DNA of 64,000 nucleotides from Eurosta solidaginis (taxonomy: Eukaryota; Arthropoda; Insecta; Diptera; Tephritidae): the NCBI RefSeq assembly GCF_040869045.1, contig NC_090319.1, positions 15,208,314 through 15,272,313 on the forward strand, in the 5' to 3' direction. The notes under the pieces were generated by a model that searched no databases, was not told the DNA's origin, and saw only the letters and a list, made by a program, of their open reading frames with translations. Below, one piece after another: positions 1 through 11,689 of this stretch (its first letter is position 1; each line of letters starts with the position of its first letter). The position numbers were made by a program, and so were the translations under genes.

Positions 1-72
1 TTATGCCGTTACGGATTACCGTTATGCGAACAAAATTAATATACTCTGTGATCTTTGCTCAGCTGAGTATAA
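1..72 (-). mobile_element. 5' tip of a DINE-1-like element, family 1, cut by the window edge
   Basis: Read on the minus strand this starts with the family 1 head TATACTCAGCTGAG, followed by an AGAGTATATTAA block and the ATTACGG...CCGTAACGGCATAA stretch seen at 25936 and 38955. Only the first 70 or so bases lie inside the window; the rest would be to the left. Assignment rests on similarity to the other copies here. Confidence 0.75.
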
Positions 73-97
73 TGATTAAATTAGAGGCCTCCATTAA

Positions 98-1525
98 CCC
101 GTACTTTCTACATATGCTATCACTCACAAGGCCAGATTTAAGAGCATGAGATGCCAGAAGGCAGTGTCCAGTAAGATTAACCACCATGAGCCAACAGTCT
201 CTCTTCTTTTCAATGATATGGGTAACATTGTGAATCCAAGGTTATAAGTAAAACATGCACATGATCTTCGAAACTTTGCAGCCTGGTTCTACGGATTGGT
301 TGACTTTTTGCAACCGTCGCCCTCTTTTAATTTCGCTCAAACTGATTGTAACGTCTACGGTGCATGTTTCGAATAATGCGCCCCATTTATCTAGCTCATT
401 CGCTTTTTCTGTTCCATTTAGTGCCATATGCCTTATGACTCAATATAGATGTACATTTTTCCCTATCGCAATTCTTTCCAAGGATCGCTTACCCCCTACA
501 CAAAACTTTTAAATGTGCTGCTGTGTGAGATTTAAGCCGTATTTTCTGCTTTGCTGTCAATGGAAAAATTGACACTAAGCTATTTTCCTCCAGTTTTCTA
601 CCGATGCAATCCCAGCTACTAACTCCGCCGGATCAGTATAGTATACCCCAGGCCCTACTGGCTGTAAGAGACCCATGGAATCGAAGGTAAGGAATTAGGT
701 AATCCGTCCCTTCAATATTTGCTCAAGCTGAAGCTGGCCCAAGGCATTAGCTGTAAATATCCAATGGGAGAGGGAGGGCGCCACGTATGCCCCAGCATCC
801 CTTTACATGCAAAAGTGCAAGACAACTTACTGTCTAGAATGATTCCTAGATATTTTGTATAAAATGCCTCCTGTAGTGTTACGCCTCCCAGATTGGGCCT
901 AGATCAATTCGAAACTTTATACCTCCTAGTAAACAAGACTGTTTCCATGCTCTCCGCGTTAGCGCTCAACCTAATATTATATTCCCAGGTACATATATAT
1001 ACTCCGAAGCACCCGATACCTCAAGGAGCTGGCGTCATCTCCCACATCGAACTGCATGAGCCGTAGGTTGATGACCAGCGTCCACAGTAGCGGTGACAAT
1101 ACCCCGCCCTATGGCGTGCCGCTGTCCATTGATTCCATGACCTCATACAACCCCCATTGTGAAGCAATTTATCGGCAATTTCAAATGCAGCTGATCTATC
1201 TGGTTATGGCTGATTATAATTGAATGTAGTTAAGACCATCCATAATTGCCCGTTTACAGCCATTGTTGAAAAGCACGGAAATGTCTAAGAAGACTCTAAA
1301 GGCATATCTTTGCACTCCAGGGCTTTCTCTACATTTATAACTACCCTATGCTGTGCCATGTCTACCGACTTGCCTTCGGTGTCCGCATATTTTGGTGAAC
1401 AGTTTTAAATTCGTGTTGAACTTTATATGTATTTCTATCAACTCATCAAAGTTTTGAGCAAAAATGATGTGCTAATGGGTCTGGAGCACCCTACATCAGA
1501 AAACTTTTTAAAAGCCCCATTTCTC
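98..1525 (-). pseudogene. Decayed non-LTR retrotransposon (LINE) reverse transcriptase, Jockey/LOA/I-like
   Basis: On the minus strand, about 1082-1120 translates as GTP*GGVLSPLLW. This is the conserved RT segment G(T/S)PQGGVLSPLLW of Jockey, LOA and I-type LINEs with the glutamine codon changed to TAG. Downstream, still minus strand, reads LMQFDVGDDASSL-like sequence. Bases 1230-1520 match a second relic at 20940-21190 that encodes the RT N-terminal motif PKDHRPIS. The end at 98-245 corresponds to the 3' coding part, which in other copies here (3990-4190, 55978-56370) carries a C-terminal CCHC finger. Intact, such a protein copies its own RNA at a nicked target. Here no frame stays open beyond about 60 codons, so it is a fossil. 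The stretch 246-589 between the two recognisable blocks is not confidently assigned. Confidence 0.7.
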
Positions 1526-1614
1526 TGAATTACTTTCGAGATATTCGTACTTTAGGATATACGTTTTTACTTAAGATAGGGAGATAAAAAAATAATGAGA
1601 GTATTTTTGTCTAG

Positions 1615-2035
1615 AATTGGTTTAAGACTTAATTTCGATTAAGGTTTAGATTTAGCTTTAGATTAAGATTGGAATTAGCATAAGATAAAGTTTAAGATTT
1701 AGATTTGGATCTAAATTTAGATTTAAATTAAACTTTTAGTTTAGATTAAGATTTAGATTTACACTTAGTTTTAGATTTAGATTAAGATTAAGATTCCGGT
1801 TAAGACTTAAATTTGGATAAGCATCACAATTTAGATCGAAATGGTAATCTAAGTCTCAATCCAAGTCTTAATCTAAGTCTTAACCCTAATCTCAATCTTA
1901 ACCTTAATCTAAATTTAAATCTTAATCTAAACCTAAATTTGAATTTTAATTCAAATATTTTCTTAATCAAAATTTTAATCTAAATATAAATCGAAATATA
2001 AATCAAAATTTATTTAATATACATATTAAAATCTA
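1615..2035. repeat. Hexanucleotide array (TTTAGA-like) that switches strand midway
   Basis: From about 1617 to 1840 the plus strand carries GATTTA/GATTAA hexamers such as TTTAGATTAAGA. From about 1845 to 2000 it carries the complement, AATCTAAATCTTAA. The junction near 1820-1850 is a short non-repeat spacer. The two arms could pair as a long imperfect hairpin. The array is degenerate, with frequent A/G and T/C variants. Confidence 0.85.
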
Positions 2036-2464
2036 AATGTAAACGTAGGTTCAGCCAAATATGCAGATCTTTGTTTAGTGTGCCAGTTAGGTTAGCTTTT
2101 CAAAATCTAACTTATTGCTCATAAGCCATTTTTATGTAGTAGGTATACAATATTTTTTGTGGTTTTCGTCCTAATTCGACGCAAACCTCTTCACGCTTAA
2201 TTGCGCTTTAAATTACTATTATATTTAATCCTGGCAACGTAACCCAATTATGGTCTAATGCTTGCAGTTAAAAGACGGAAAGTAATCTGCGTTTTTTTTA
2301 TTGCTCTCTTACCTTGCTTAACTAACTAATTTCTGCAAATATATTAGACCGATTGGAAAAAATATTTTTATATGCTCTAAAAAAATTAATTTATTAAACT
2401 CAAACTTTTGCGATAAAAGCTTTGACGAAAAAGGTTTGTTTGACTGAAAAACGATAACATCATT
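2036..2464. other. AT-rich spacer, nothing recognised
   Basis: No open frame, RNA gene or repeat motif that I can support. The right edge abuts the terminal inverted repeat of the foldback element. Confidence 0.6.
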
Positions 2465-3873
2465 TTTTATATATGAAGGGCTTAGAACCAAAAGGATCTA
2501 AGTAACATCGACGTTGAATTGAGATAATTAAGTTTAATGTAAATTACTTATTGTAAATTCTGGGTAAATGCGTTTGAAATGACTCCTGTCTAAATAAATG
2601 CAGGTTAGTCAACTAATTCAAAGGATGTTTACTGCAGATGGAAAATAACTGTAAATTTCCAAAAATTATTGCAAAAATTTCCAGAACATATTGCAATAAA
2701 ATTGATTGCAAACGTTGATTGCTCGGCCAAAAGTACATGTAGAATTTTTTCGACTATATAATAATTCTTTAGTATAATAAAGTTGGCAGCCACCGTGGTG
2801 TGATGGTAGCGTGTTCCGCCTACCACACCGTATGCCCTGGGTTCGCACCCCGGGCAAAGCAACATCACAATTTTAGAAATAAAGTTTTTAAATTAGAAGA
2901 AAATTTTTCTAAGCGGGGTCGCCTCTCATCAGTGTTTGGCAAGCGCTCCGGGTGTATTTCTGCCATGAAAAGCTATCAGTGAAAACCCATCTGCGTGCTC
3001 GTCGACGCAAATTGGAAGAGAAGCTCGGCCTTAGATCTCTTCGGAGGTTATCGCGCCTTACATTTATTTTATTTATTTTTCAAAGTGCTAAACTTAAGTT
3101 CGTAGGAAGTCTCGCTGATTTTTGGCAATTTTTTTTCTGGATCCAAGCGCACTTAGACCCTTTTGGCTCCAAAAATTGTTGCAATACAATTTCGAACGTT
3201 GATTGCTCGGCCAAAGGAACATGCAGAATTTTTTCAAGTATGCAGTTTTGTAGCCCGTTTAATTTGGCAATTTTTTTTCTGGATCCAAGCGCACTTGGCT
3301 CCAAACATTGTTGCAATAAAATTTCGAACGTCGATTGCTCGACCAAAATAACAAATTTTCGCGAATTTGGCATAAATTAGGCATAGTGACATTATATTAA
3401 GTATTTACAGAAATTATACAACATAAAATACAACATACATGTAAGCCTGCTTTTATATTAGTCAAGTATTGAACCCAAGTCTGCGGCACAGACGAGAGAG
3501 GGGAGAGGCTTCTTCTCCTCTTTCAAATCAGCGAAACTTCCTACGAACTTAAGTTTAGCACTTTATTATACTAAAAGTAAAACGGCTACAAAACGTCATA
3601 CTTGAAAAAATTCTGCATGTTCTTTTGGCCGAGCAATTAAATTTTATTACTTGGAGGAGCGCACTTAGATCCTTTTGGCTCCAATCATTAATGCAATAAA
3701 ATTTAGTACGTTTTTGGCCTGGCAAATGTATGGCACTAAAATGTCCAAAATGGCTTGGATCGCATTGTCAACAAATATACACTATATTAAATATACAAAT
3801 ATGGGTATAACTCAATTTAAAAAAAAATGTCACTTATATCCTTTTGGTTCTGAGCCCTTCATATATATTTGTG
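2465..3873. mobile_element. Foldback-like element with about 35-bp terminal inverted repeats, carrying a SINE
   Basis: The left end (about 2470-2506) contains GAAGGGCTTAGAACCAAAAG, and the right end (about 3833-3869) contains its near-complement CTTTTGGTTCTGAGCCCTTC. Inverted similarity continues inward: 2690-2785 plus 3082-3125 matches the reverse complement of about 3515-3680, including the words TTGCTCGGCCAAAAG and AACTTAAGTTCGTAGGAAG. Between the arms are two tandem copies of a unit of about 142 bp starting CTGGATCCAAGCGCAC (3137 and 3279). No transposase is encoded. I infer a non-autonomous DNA transposon of foldback type. Target duplication is not resolved; TA or AT-rich flanks are possible. 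Confidence 0.65.
2786..3081 (+). mobile_element. tRNA-derived SINE, copy 1 (internally deleted)
   Basis: The head resembles a tRNA-Gly gene, with a box A-like TGATGGTAGCGTG and a box B GGGTTCGCACC that fits the RNA polymerase III promoter consensus. The body is shared with copies at 41329 and 61979, including GAAAATTTTTCTAAGCGGGG, GCAAGCGCTCCGGGTGTATT and GAAGAGAAGCTCGGCCTTAG, and ends in a TTTA-rich tail. About 50 bp present in the other copies (the CCTTGCAGATGCCG to GAGGAGCACGACG part) is missing. The insertion splits a sequence whose uninterrupted inverted copy lies at about 3550-3585, so the empty site is visible; the duplication is about AAAGT. Confidence 0.8.
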
Positions 3874-3989
3874 TTTCAAATGTTTTTTTTGTTTTCCTTT
3901 CTTTAAGGGCTACTATCAAGTCGTAATGAAAGCTGTCAACAGATGTCGCAGTGTCAAATAACAAATACTTTTCATTGTATTATCAGCAG

Positions 3990-4190
3990 GTTTAGCTCTG
4001 GCATTCGTCATAGCTGAACTGTTAGCCTTGTGAGTGCAGGACACGAGCACAAAACGTGGCCGAACGTTTCCTCCTCCAACCCACATTGCCTACATCTGCT
4101 ATCATTGAAGGCCTTATTTAAAAGCATAAGACACCAGAAGGTGGTGTTGAAGTTATCTTACCATATTTTGGAGCCTAACTTCTTTACCCA
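3990..4190 (-). pseudogene. LINE 3' coding fragment with intact C-terminal CCHC finger motif
   Basis: The minus strand of about 4040-4105 reads CRQCGLEEETFGHVLCSC, a Cys-X2-Cys...His-X4-Cys finger of the kind found at the C terminus of Jockey/LOA/I-type LINE reverse transcriptases. Flanking words (AAGGCCTTATTTAAAAGCAT and the CCAGAAGG block) recur at 98-245, 10490-10650 and 55978-56370. Only about 200 bp survive and no start or RT domain is attached. Confidence 0.65.
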
Positions 4191-7100
4191 AAAAAAAAAA
4201 AAAACAATTAATCCATTCTGAGAGGAAGAAATAAAAAATTATTTTTCACAGCAGTCTATTAAACATAAAAATTAGTGCGCTGAGATCCCACACATATTCA
4301 TTTCCTCCCCTTCAGAGATTAAATTTTTTTTGATTCCCACTTTCGTCTTTCAGCGCCTTAATAATTAATCTGCAAATTCCATTAGAACACGATTAAATCA
4401 CTCCTATCACACCTTTTGTTCACTTCACTTCGATGACTGCAAATATTTTCGCAATCACAGCGGATTTCCGCTTTCATCTTACTTTTCTGCTAGCCTTTGA
4501 GTTTGCCATCCAAACTATTTGTATGTATGTATGCATGTATGTGTATAAACAAATGTAATATTAGATTTGTATATGTTAACTTCATTGGCAGTTCAATGTC
4601 AATTAGTAATGCAGTAGTACAATTTGAACAGGTGTAATTTGGTCAGTTACTAGACAATCGCTTTATGTTGAACGCATTCACACACACCATCTCACAGGAC
4701 CCAACTAATCGCACATAGAAATTGAATATGTATGTATTAGGGTATTACATTTTCGGATGCAATTTTTTCTTTGTCATAGAAAAAAATTTGTCATTAAAAA
4801 ATTAAGGGAGTTCAGAATTTTTTGTATTTGGTGTTTGAAACGTTGCTATAGCAAATGAAATCTACACATCGTGAAACAATTTTTTTCGTTTTAAAGTTTT
4901 TTTTTGCATGTTTTGTTTTGTTTGGACAATTGTTAGTTGGCCATTCAAAATTGAAAAAATAAACTACGGGTTTTATGTTGCATATATGCCATGATATAGC
5001 AAATGCATAGCCGTATAACTTTTTGGCGTTGTGTGTAAAAAAGCTACACCAGGATGCAAATACGGTGATGCTAGACCATTTGCACATAATTCTGAACTAC
5101 CCTATTATATTTTGAAAACTACACATTTTTTATGTAAAAATAAAAATTGAAATTATTTCTTTAGAATAAAACACGCTAATGTATGTTCATGTTTGTATGT
5201 AAATAGATTTGTTTGCGCAAATCGCCTCCTAAGTAAGTGCAATGCAATGAATTGCAAAAATTTCTGAGCAAGAAAAAAATATTAAGAAAGCAATGGATTG
5301 TACTGGAGGAAGTGCAATACTTTTGAAAATCTATTAGACTTTGCACAGCTGTCGAACTGAATATTTTTGCCGCATTGCAAATTCATGCAAACACGCTCGC
5401 ATCCATATTTAATGTTGTTGTGTACCCAGTAAACAAAATTGCAATCTAAAACTTGTTTGTGCATACATATTTTTCTTATTCATCTTGTGGCGATAAAGAC
5501 ACTCAGTGAAGGTTTTAGAGAATATTATCGATAATGATGGTCCTTTGCTGGATATTGATACGATACGTTCCGCAAAGAAGCACAATTAAGGTATTACACT
5601 GACCATCTAGGGAGTGATTTAGTCATATAATCACATGGAAACTTCTGGATCTGTGGGTTTTAGAAGCCTCTTACAACAGGCATACACTGTGAACGCATTC
5701 AGACTTTGTGAGCTATTTATTGACCGACCAGCTCACGGACCCTGGAGTATTCTTAGCCACTTAACCCACTGGTTTGTATTACATATTTATTAATGCTGGG
5801 AAATTTAGTAATAACATAAATGAAATTAAAATCGGATAGGAGTGAAGAATGCATCGTTTTTAGGCATCAACTCCTTTGGCCCTGTTATGACAGAATGGTG
5901 CAGGTTATTCACAATTTTCAAGCGGGAACCCGACTGAAAGTCCATAGTACCGCAGCAGTATTTGCAACACCCTAATATCAAGGCAAGGGAATTGAAGAGG
6001 TAAAAACAAGCGCGTTGTTTTAGTAATGAAATTTCGGATATGCCACGGATTACAAAGTCTTGCAACTCTCGAGCTATGAAACGAAGCAAAAATAATTGCC
6101 ACAAATGGCCTTACGAGAATGAGCATAATGATATTTTGGGATAATGGAACAAAAAAAAAAAACAAAATAAGGAAGAAAATTCGGCTACAGAACCAAGAAA
6201 CGAATGAGTATCCAATGCGAAACTTACTAGAATTTCAGGACTTTTCTCACGAAGAAATTAAGTACCTTTCACCAGCAAACGAGAGCTGTAAATGGATTTG
6301 CTCAGCATTCATATCGGAAGAGGATCAGGGACTCTGGTGTGATGTCCTTCAAACTAATAAGGCTAACTCCAAAAGGCAACATAAAAAAGCCGTTGCACAA
6401 ACATAACAAGCGCCTCTAAGGAAGAACTTTTGTGGCAAATTTTAAAATAGCGCACTTGCGCTGATATAAAACGCACAAAGAAGTTGTGGCACATCGCCTT
6501 CTTCTTGGCCGCTATATGACTGGGAAAATGGTAGAACAACGACTAATAGCAACCATTGAAGATGGATAAGGGATTCGCACCGATAGCGTGTATTCGGCTG
6601 AGACCACTCCACTAAAGCCGAGGTAACACAAGCCGTAAGGAAAGCAGCGACGGCGTGACAACAAGCACGTAGGTCGTATTTCTAACGTGGAGGACTTCAG
6701 AAATTGGCTTCAATTGTGATCTTTAAATTTTTTTCTATTTTCCATATTTGATTTCCATATTAAGGGGACTCTCCAAAAGATCATTTGTTTTTATAGAAAA
6801 TAATTGAGGTCCAGAGAAAAGTGAGTTTACAGGCGGAGCAGAATAGGTGTTCATGACAGCTATCAACCTTTTGAAATGCTAAGTATAAAGGCTCTCTTCG
6901 CTTGTTCATGCCACAAATCAGGATTCTTTTGGCTTTCCGTGCTCTCTTTCTTATTTTATCAGGGTCTGAGACTGCTACATTGAAATTCCAATGAGCCCTA
7001 AACTATGGTGGGTAGCGAGTGAGAAATATGCTCACGATGCTGCGGTGGATCGAAAATTAATATCAGCCAGTGATCGTCGTTACAGATATTATGCATTTTA

Positions 7101-7610
7101 TCTACCTGCCATTACAACGTGATCGATTTGATTTCTCTAGTTTTTTATAAGAAAGGCATACATACAACGCTGAACGCAGTAACACATGTTCGCTTAACCT
7201 CTCTCTTTTGGGAGATATTTCCATGTGGACGTTGAACTTTTCGAAACAGAACGAAGTACAAATATATTGGCTCCACAGGCATTTAAGCCAACAATCCTCA
7301 CTTAAATAACGGCACGAGGCCAGCGTTCTTTACAATTTTCCCAACTGTCATAGATATGGCAGGGGCCACAGTCCCTGGCATCACAAAACGTACACAGCAC
7401 CTGCGTTCCTTTTGCTTTACATCGGCACTGCAGTAGATGTAAACATTGTAGTCAGCAGCTTTTAGCCATAAGAGCTGCTGCATTAAGATAGTTCTCACCA
7501 TGCAGTGGCTAGTCATTTGCACTGTGCTCTTTGGTAACATTAAAATACCAGTATCGCAGTATCAAAGTATCGTCGCTGTCCAAAGGATGTCTGCTTCACT
7601 TGAAAGATAT
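4191..7610. other. Unrecognised AT-rich DNA with short GTAT microsatellite
   Basis: A (GTAT)n-like run lies at about 4521-4548 and poly-A/T tracts are common. The longest plus-strand open frame, 6119-6406 (95 codons), is lysine/asparagine-rich, has no recognised motif and no supporting context, so I do not call it a gene. About 29 kb of the window share this character. I see no promoter or splice pattern that would argue for exons here. Confidence 0.5.
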
Positions 7611-8157
7611 TGTGACGAATATGAGTGACACTAAGTGATACTCACATCCCTAGTCTGATGCTAAGTAAATGAAGTCACAACAACAATAAAGCAGACAGTC
7701 ACTTATATCTACATAAACGAATCAATCATTATGTCTACACATATGTAGGTACACGCAGCTGAGAAGCAAGGCACAACCACGTGCATATATCTGAGATACT
7801 CCTGAAAGTATGCAATGAGATAAGCTATAAAATCGTGCAATTGTAGTTACAGCTGAAAAATTTGAGAGCTCATGGACAACTAGTCGATTCTGGAAATGGA
7901 AGCGCCTTGAAGATGCGAATAAGGAAATGAGAGAGTATAAAAGGCAGCAAATGTAGAGGCGCTGGAATTCAGTTTCATTTGAGCTATCAATCAGTTTGGT
8001 TATTAAGCCAGCTAGTTGAAAAGTATAAGTGTTATTGTGAAGTACTCTAATAAAGCCCATTTTCCATTATTCAATATTGGAGTTATTTATTCAACAGTTT
8101 AGTGATTCGAACTTAGCAGAAGGGCAAATAAGAGGATTTGCAAGTAAATTCTTTACA
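7611..8157 (+). mobile_element. Solo LTR, family L, copy 1 (547 bp)
   Basis: The segment starts TGTGACGAATATGAGTG, ends CTTTACA (TG...CA termini) and is flanked on both sides by ATAT (7607-7610 and 8158-8161), a clean 4-bp target duplication. A TATA-box word TATAAAAG lies at about 7936 and a polyadenylation-type AATAAA at about 8049, as expected for an LTR. Four relatives lie at 19833, 22345, 25455 and 59609. No internal gag-pol region is attached, so it arose by LTR-LTR recombination. The ATAT target is typical of the 17.6/297 type of Ty3/gypsy elements, but the internal region needed to assign the family is absent. Confidence 0.85.
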
Positions 8158-9354
8158 ATATTAAGTAAGAACGCCACGTATTAACACTAACCAATATCAA
8201 AATTCCATAGTTACCTTCGCACTTTCATGCTAACTGGGTATTTTGTATTGACACTCCTCACATCTTCTTCGTTCAAAAAACACTAAAACATGCTCATCCA
8301 ACCTTACAGCTTTCTTGAAATATTTAGCCTTAAGGCATGCTTTGCTCATGGCCGGACTGTGAGTGGCATATCAAATGTAGTAAAGTATGCGGTATGCGGC
8401 AAACCGACGGCGATATGTGCGGTACCAAACGGAAATTAATGCCAACTTTTGCAAATCCGCTTAAATGATTGTTGCATTCTAAGGCAGCAGCGTAAGGGAT
8501 AGGTAAATAAAAAAGGTAAGGGAGAAAGTAGAGTACTAACCAAAATACTAAACTGAAGCACAATTACCACGTGTATTCAACAAGCTGCTACCTACCGAGC
8601 TGAGCAAGAGCCCTAGACAATAGCGGTGCATAAAAAAGTTGTAGGAAGGAATAGGTAGGAGGGTATGGTTTGGACAAGTGCTAAATACGGTATGGCATAC
8701 GAAATTGGACAGGTCGAAACGTATTACCAATCGCTTGAATGTAAGAACATACAGAAATTCTTATACATGTATATATGTATGTATAAACTTATATATATAT
8801 ATAACACACACTAAGGAAGTTAGAAGACATCGAGCGAAGGACATTGATATTAAAAATTGACATTTTCATTCAATGGCTCTGTCAGTTGACTGGTAACCGG
8901 ACGTTTGACTAACTGACCAACTGCACAACTAAGCAGTCAAGCAGACAATCATTTCCTCATTTCCGCTGTTCATGCATTGTTTATGTTACACGTGCATACC
9001 ATGTTATAACAAGGATTTGACCAACAAGCTCGACAGCAGCAAAAAAGAAAAAGTGCAAAGTTCTGCAAACACAAAACCGTCAAATTCATTTCCAAGCCAA
9101 ACTTACATTGCTACTTTTGTGTGAAATTTTAAATGCAAGCGTTTATGTCACATACAGTGTTGAACCTTTCAACGGTACTCGGCTTGCATACAAACATATA
9201 TATTTATGTACGTATGTATGTATATTGGTATATGAGAAATTTAGCTATAAAGCTGACGCACAGTGGGTAGTCGAAGATATCCTGGAGGATAAGAAGATAT
9301 TTTGTTCAGGGTAGCCAAAGAAGTAATGCTGAGAGCACAATTGCAAATTGAGCC
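8158..9354. other. Unrecognised intergenic DNA
   Basis: Contains short TATG/TATA microsatellite runs (8765-8805, 9196-9225) and a cluster of GTCAGTTGACTGG-like words near 8880-8945 that may be cryptically repetitive. No supported gene. Confidence 0.5.
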
Positions 9355-10168
9355 ATAACCTTAAACATAACCATTACCTTAACCATAGACATAACCATCA
9401 ACATAACCGTAGTTATAATCGCAGCGAAAACCGTTAACAATATCGTGAAGACTACTGTAAACATAACCGTAATAATAACCATAGCCATAACCCTGACTAT
9501 AACTGTATCCTTAACAACAAACTATAACGAAAACCGTAACCGTAGCATTAACCATAACCATACTCGTAAAAGTTAGGGTAATTATAATTGACACTAAAAC
9601 CGTAACAATAACCTCACCCACAATCGTAAGTACAACCGTACCCATAACAGTGCCCATACATTTACTATAGCCGTTACCATAACCGTGGCCATAACCGTAA
9701 TCATAACAGTAACTATAGCCATAATCATAACCGTACCCGCAGCCGTAAACGCAGCAGTAACCAAAAAAAATGTTTGCAAACAAAGGCTTAAGGAGTTTTT
9801 CGAATATGGACAGTCCTTTTTTGTCTTCACAACACTGACTATAAGCGTAGCCACACATCAAAAACTTTAAACATTTCCATAAGAGTAACCAAAACCGATA
9901 TCATAGGTGTAACTAAAGCGATCCCCGTAAACATAATTATAACCACAACCATAACCATAGCAATAACCTATGTTTCATAAGCGCAACCATAATTATAACC
10001 ATAATTATAACCACAACCATATCCACAGCCACAACCTATGGTTCATAAGCACAACTATAACTATAACGATAACCATAATTATAATCATAACCATAATCAT
10101 AACCATTACCATAACCATAATCATAACCATAACCTTAACCTTAACCATAACCCTAACCGTAACTGTAC
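9355..10168. repeat. Hexanucleotide array (CATAAC)n with CCGTAA variants
   Basis: About 800 bp of the unit AACCAT/AACCGT on the plus strand, interrupted by a non-repeat block at about 9765-9880. Open frames over it encode only alternating residues (ITITIT, NHNYNH), which follows from the 6-bp period and is not protein coding. The 3' part (10038-10165) is the most regular. Confidence 0.9.
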
Positions 10169-10489
10169 CTGCAAAAGTTTTTTAATTGCAAACGAAGGTT
10201 TTGAGAGTGCTAGGAAAACACAGGAACCATGTTCGAAAGACAGCTGTCTCGTTACCAAACCAGAGATTAACCTCAGAACTACGGGTTGGGTTGCAAATGG
10301 CCGGGTAGTTAAATCCTCACATACATAGATAGAATTTGTTTGACGACCAAAATGAAATATCCCAATAAGGTACCAACACTTTTATTAAACAAACTCTGTC
10401 CCGTTGACGAATACTAGACGTTTTTTGGTATATAACTTAGCTGCTATCTCGAGATCTAGCAATTCTGGGGTATAGACCTCACTAACATA

Positions 10490-10650
10490 GGACACATATA
10501 CAATACGTGCTGAGTCCGCACTTCCTACATCTGCTGTTACCGACGATTCCTAATTTATACTCGTAATCATGTCACGCTAGAAGGCAGTGTTTAGCTGGTG
10601 TGCCCATGATGAACCTCAAGTCTTTGCTATTTAGAGACATGAGCAACTGC
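10490..10650 (-). pseudogene. Short LINE 3' relic
   Basis: Contains CGCACTTCCTACATCTGCTG and AGAAGGCAGTGTTTAGC, matching the C-terminal finger region of the LINE relics at 98-245 and 3990-4190 in the same minus orientation. Too short and mutated to give a reading frame. Confidence 0.5.
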
Positions 10651-11689
10651 TCTATAAAAGATAATGTATAATTTTTCTCATTCTGTGCATCATTTGGCTA
10701 ACCTACACCTCTTTCTTTGTCGCTGACCACCATCCACACAACTAGTTTAATCAGCCGCAAAAACTTGTCTAGGTTTTACGTTTGCCTCATCTCTTTGCCC
10801 AGCTCAGCTACACAATTGCCAATTGTATTCGTACAATTCCAAAACCTATGTCGCTACATACATATCTACAATTGTATAGCCTTGTCCAGGCAAGTAACAG
10901 ATGCAGTAACAGCAGTAAAAGAGAGCAAGAATGAGGAGGAAAACATGTGCAAATAATGCAAGGAATTTTGTTATTTTAGTTTGCCATAAAAGTTTTACTC
11001 GTTGTCTACTTGCATGTAATGCTGTCGGTCATGAATTCGCTCACTCACAGCATCTGGCAGGCAAGCAGCATCACAAACTCAACTCACCTCAATCGTTGTA
11101 AGAAACTTATGTAACTGTGATACAATTGCAATGGACTCATCAAAAAGTGAGTTGCATTTTCCTTCCGTTAACATCCTTACACAAACTTACATACATTTAT
11201 TCGTTCGTTTGGTCGACTTTTTGGCTTTTCGTCAAGTCTTTATGCGCTCGCATAGCAGTATTGTACATGTACTTGGAACAATATTGCAAAGAAGAAGAGT
11301 GTTTGCTTTTGTTAAGTTACGTCGAGGTTTGAGATTTGGTCATGTATTATTGATAAAGAAAGGCGTGAAATTTTGTCGCTTGCATGAAACTCTTTGTTCA
11401 GTTTGACTCTTGACCTGCGGACGTGGCCATGAGTGTTGACACATGACAAGCACTTTGAAGAATGTATTGCTTTCATATTTGATTTCGGGTCAGCCAAGGA
11501 ATTTTTATTTCATTTAAAACACACTCATACACCCATAAGTGCTTCTAAAGATGCTTGCTGTTGTTTTGGTTGTTATTGTAATCAAAAAAGCACTCCACGA
11601 ATGTTTACGAGAACACCACGAATACGGCAGTCCCTTGCTGGATAGAGAGTCATGTACGCGTCTAGTACTTTTTAATTTTTTTGCAAGTT
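10651..11689. other. Unrecognised intergenic DNA
   Basis: Open frames up to 91 codons (11131-11406, plus) show no motif and overlap others in alternative frames. No repeat family from elsewhere in the window is recognised. Confidence 0.45.

Noticed and set aside
6119..6406. 95-codon plus frame rich in Lys and Asn
   Set aside because: A-rich sequence, no motif, no codon-use signal that I can judge by eye.
9306..10328. V/M/I/T-rich and N/H-rich frames
   Set aside because: Generated by the CATAAC hexamer array; low complexity only.
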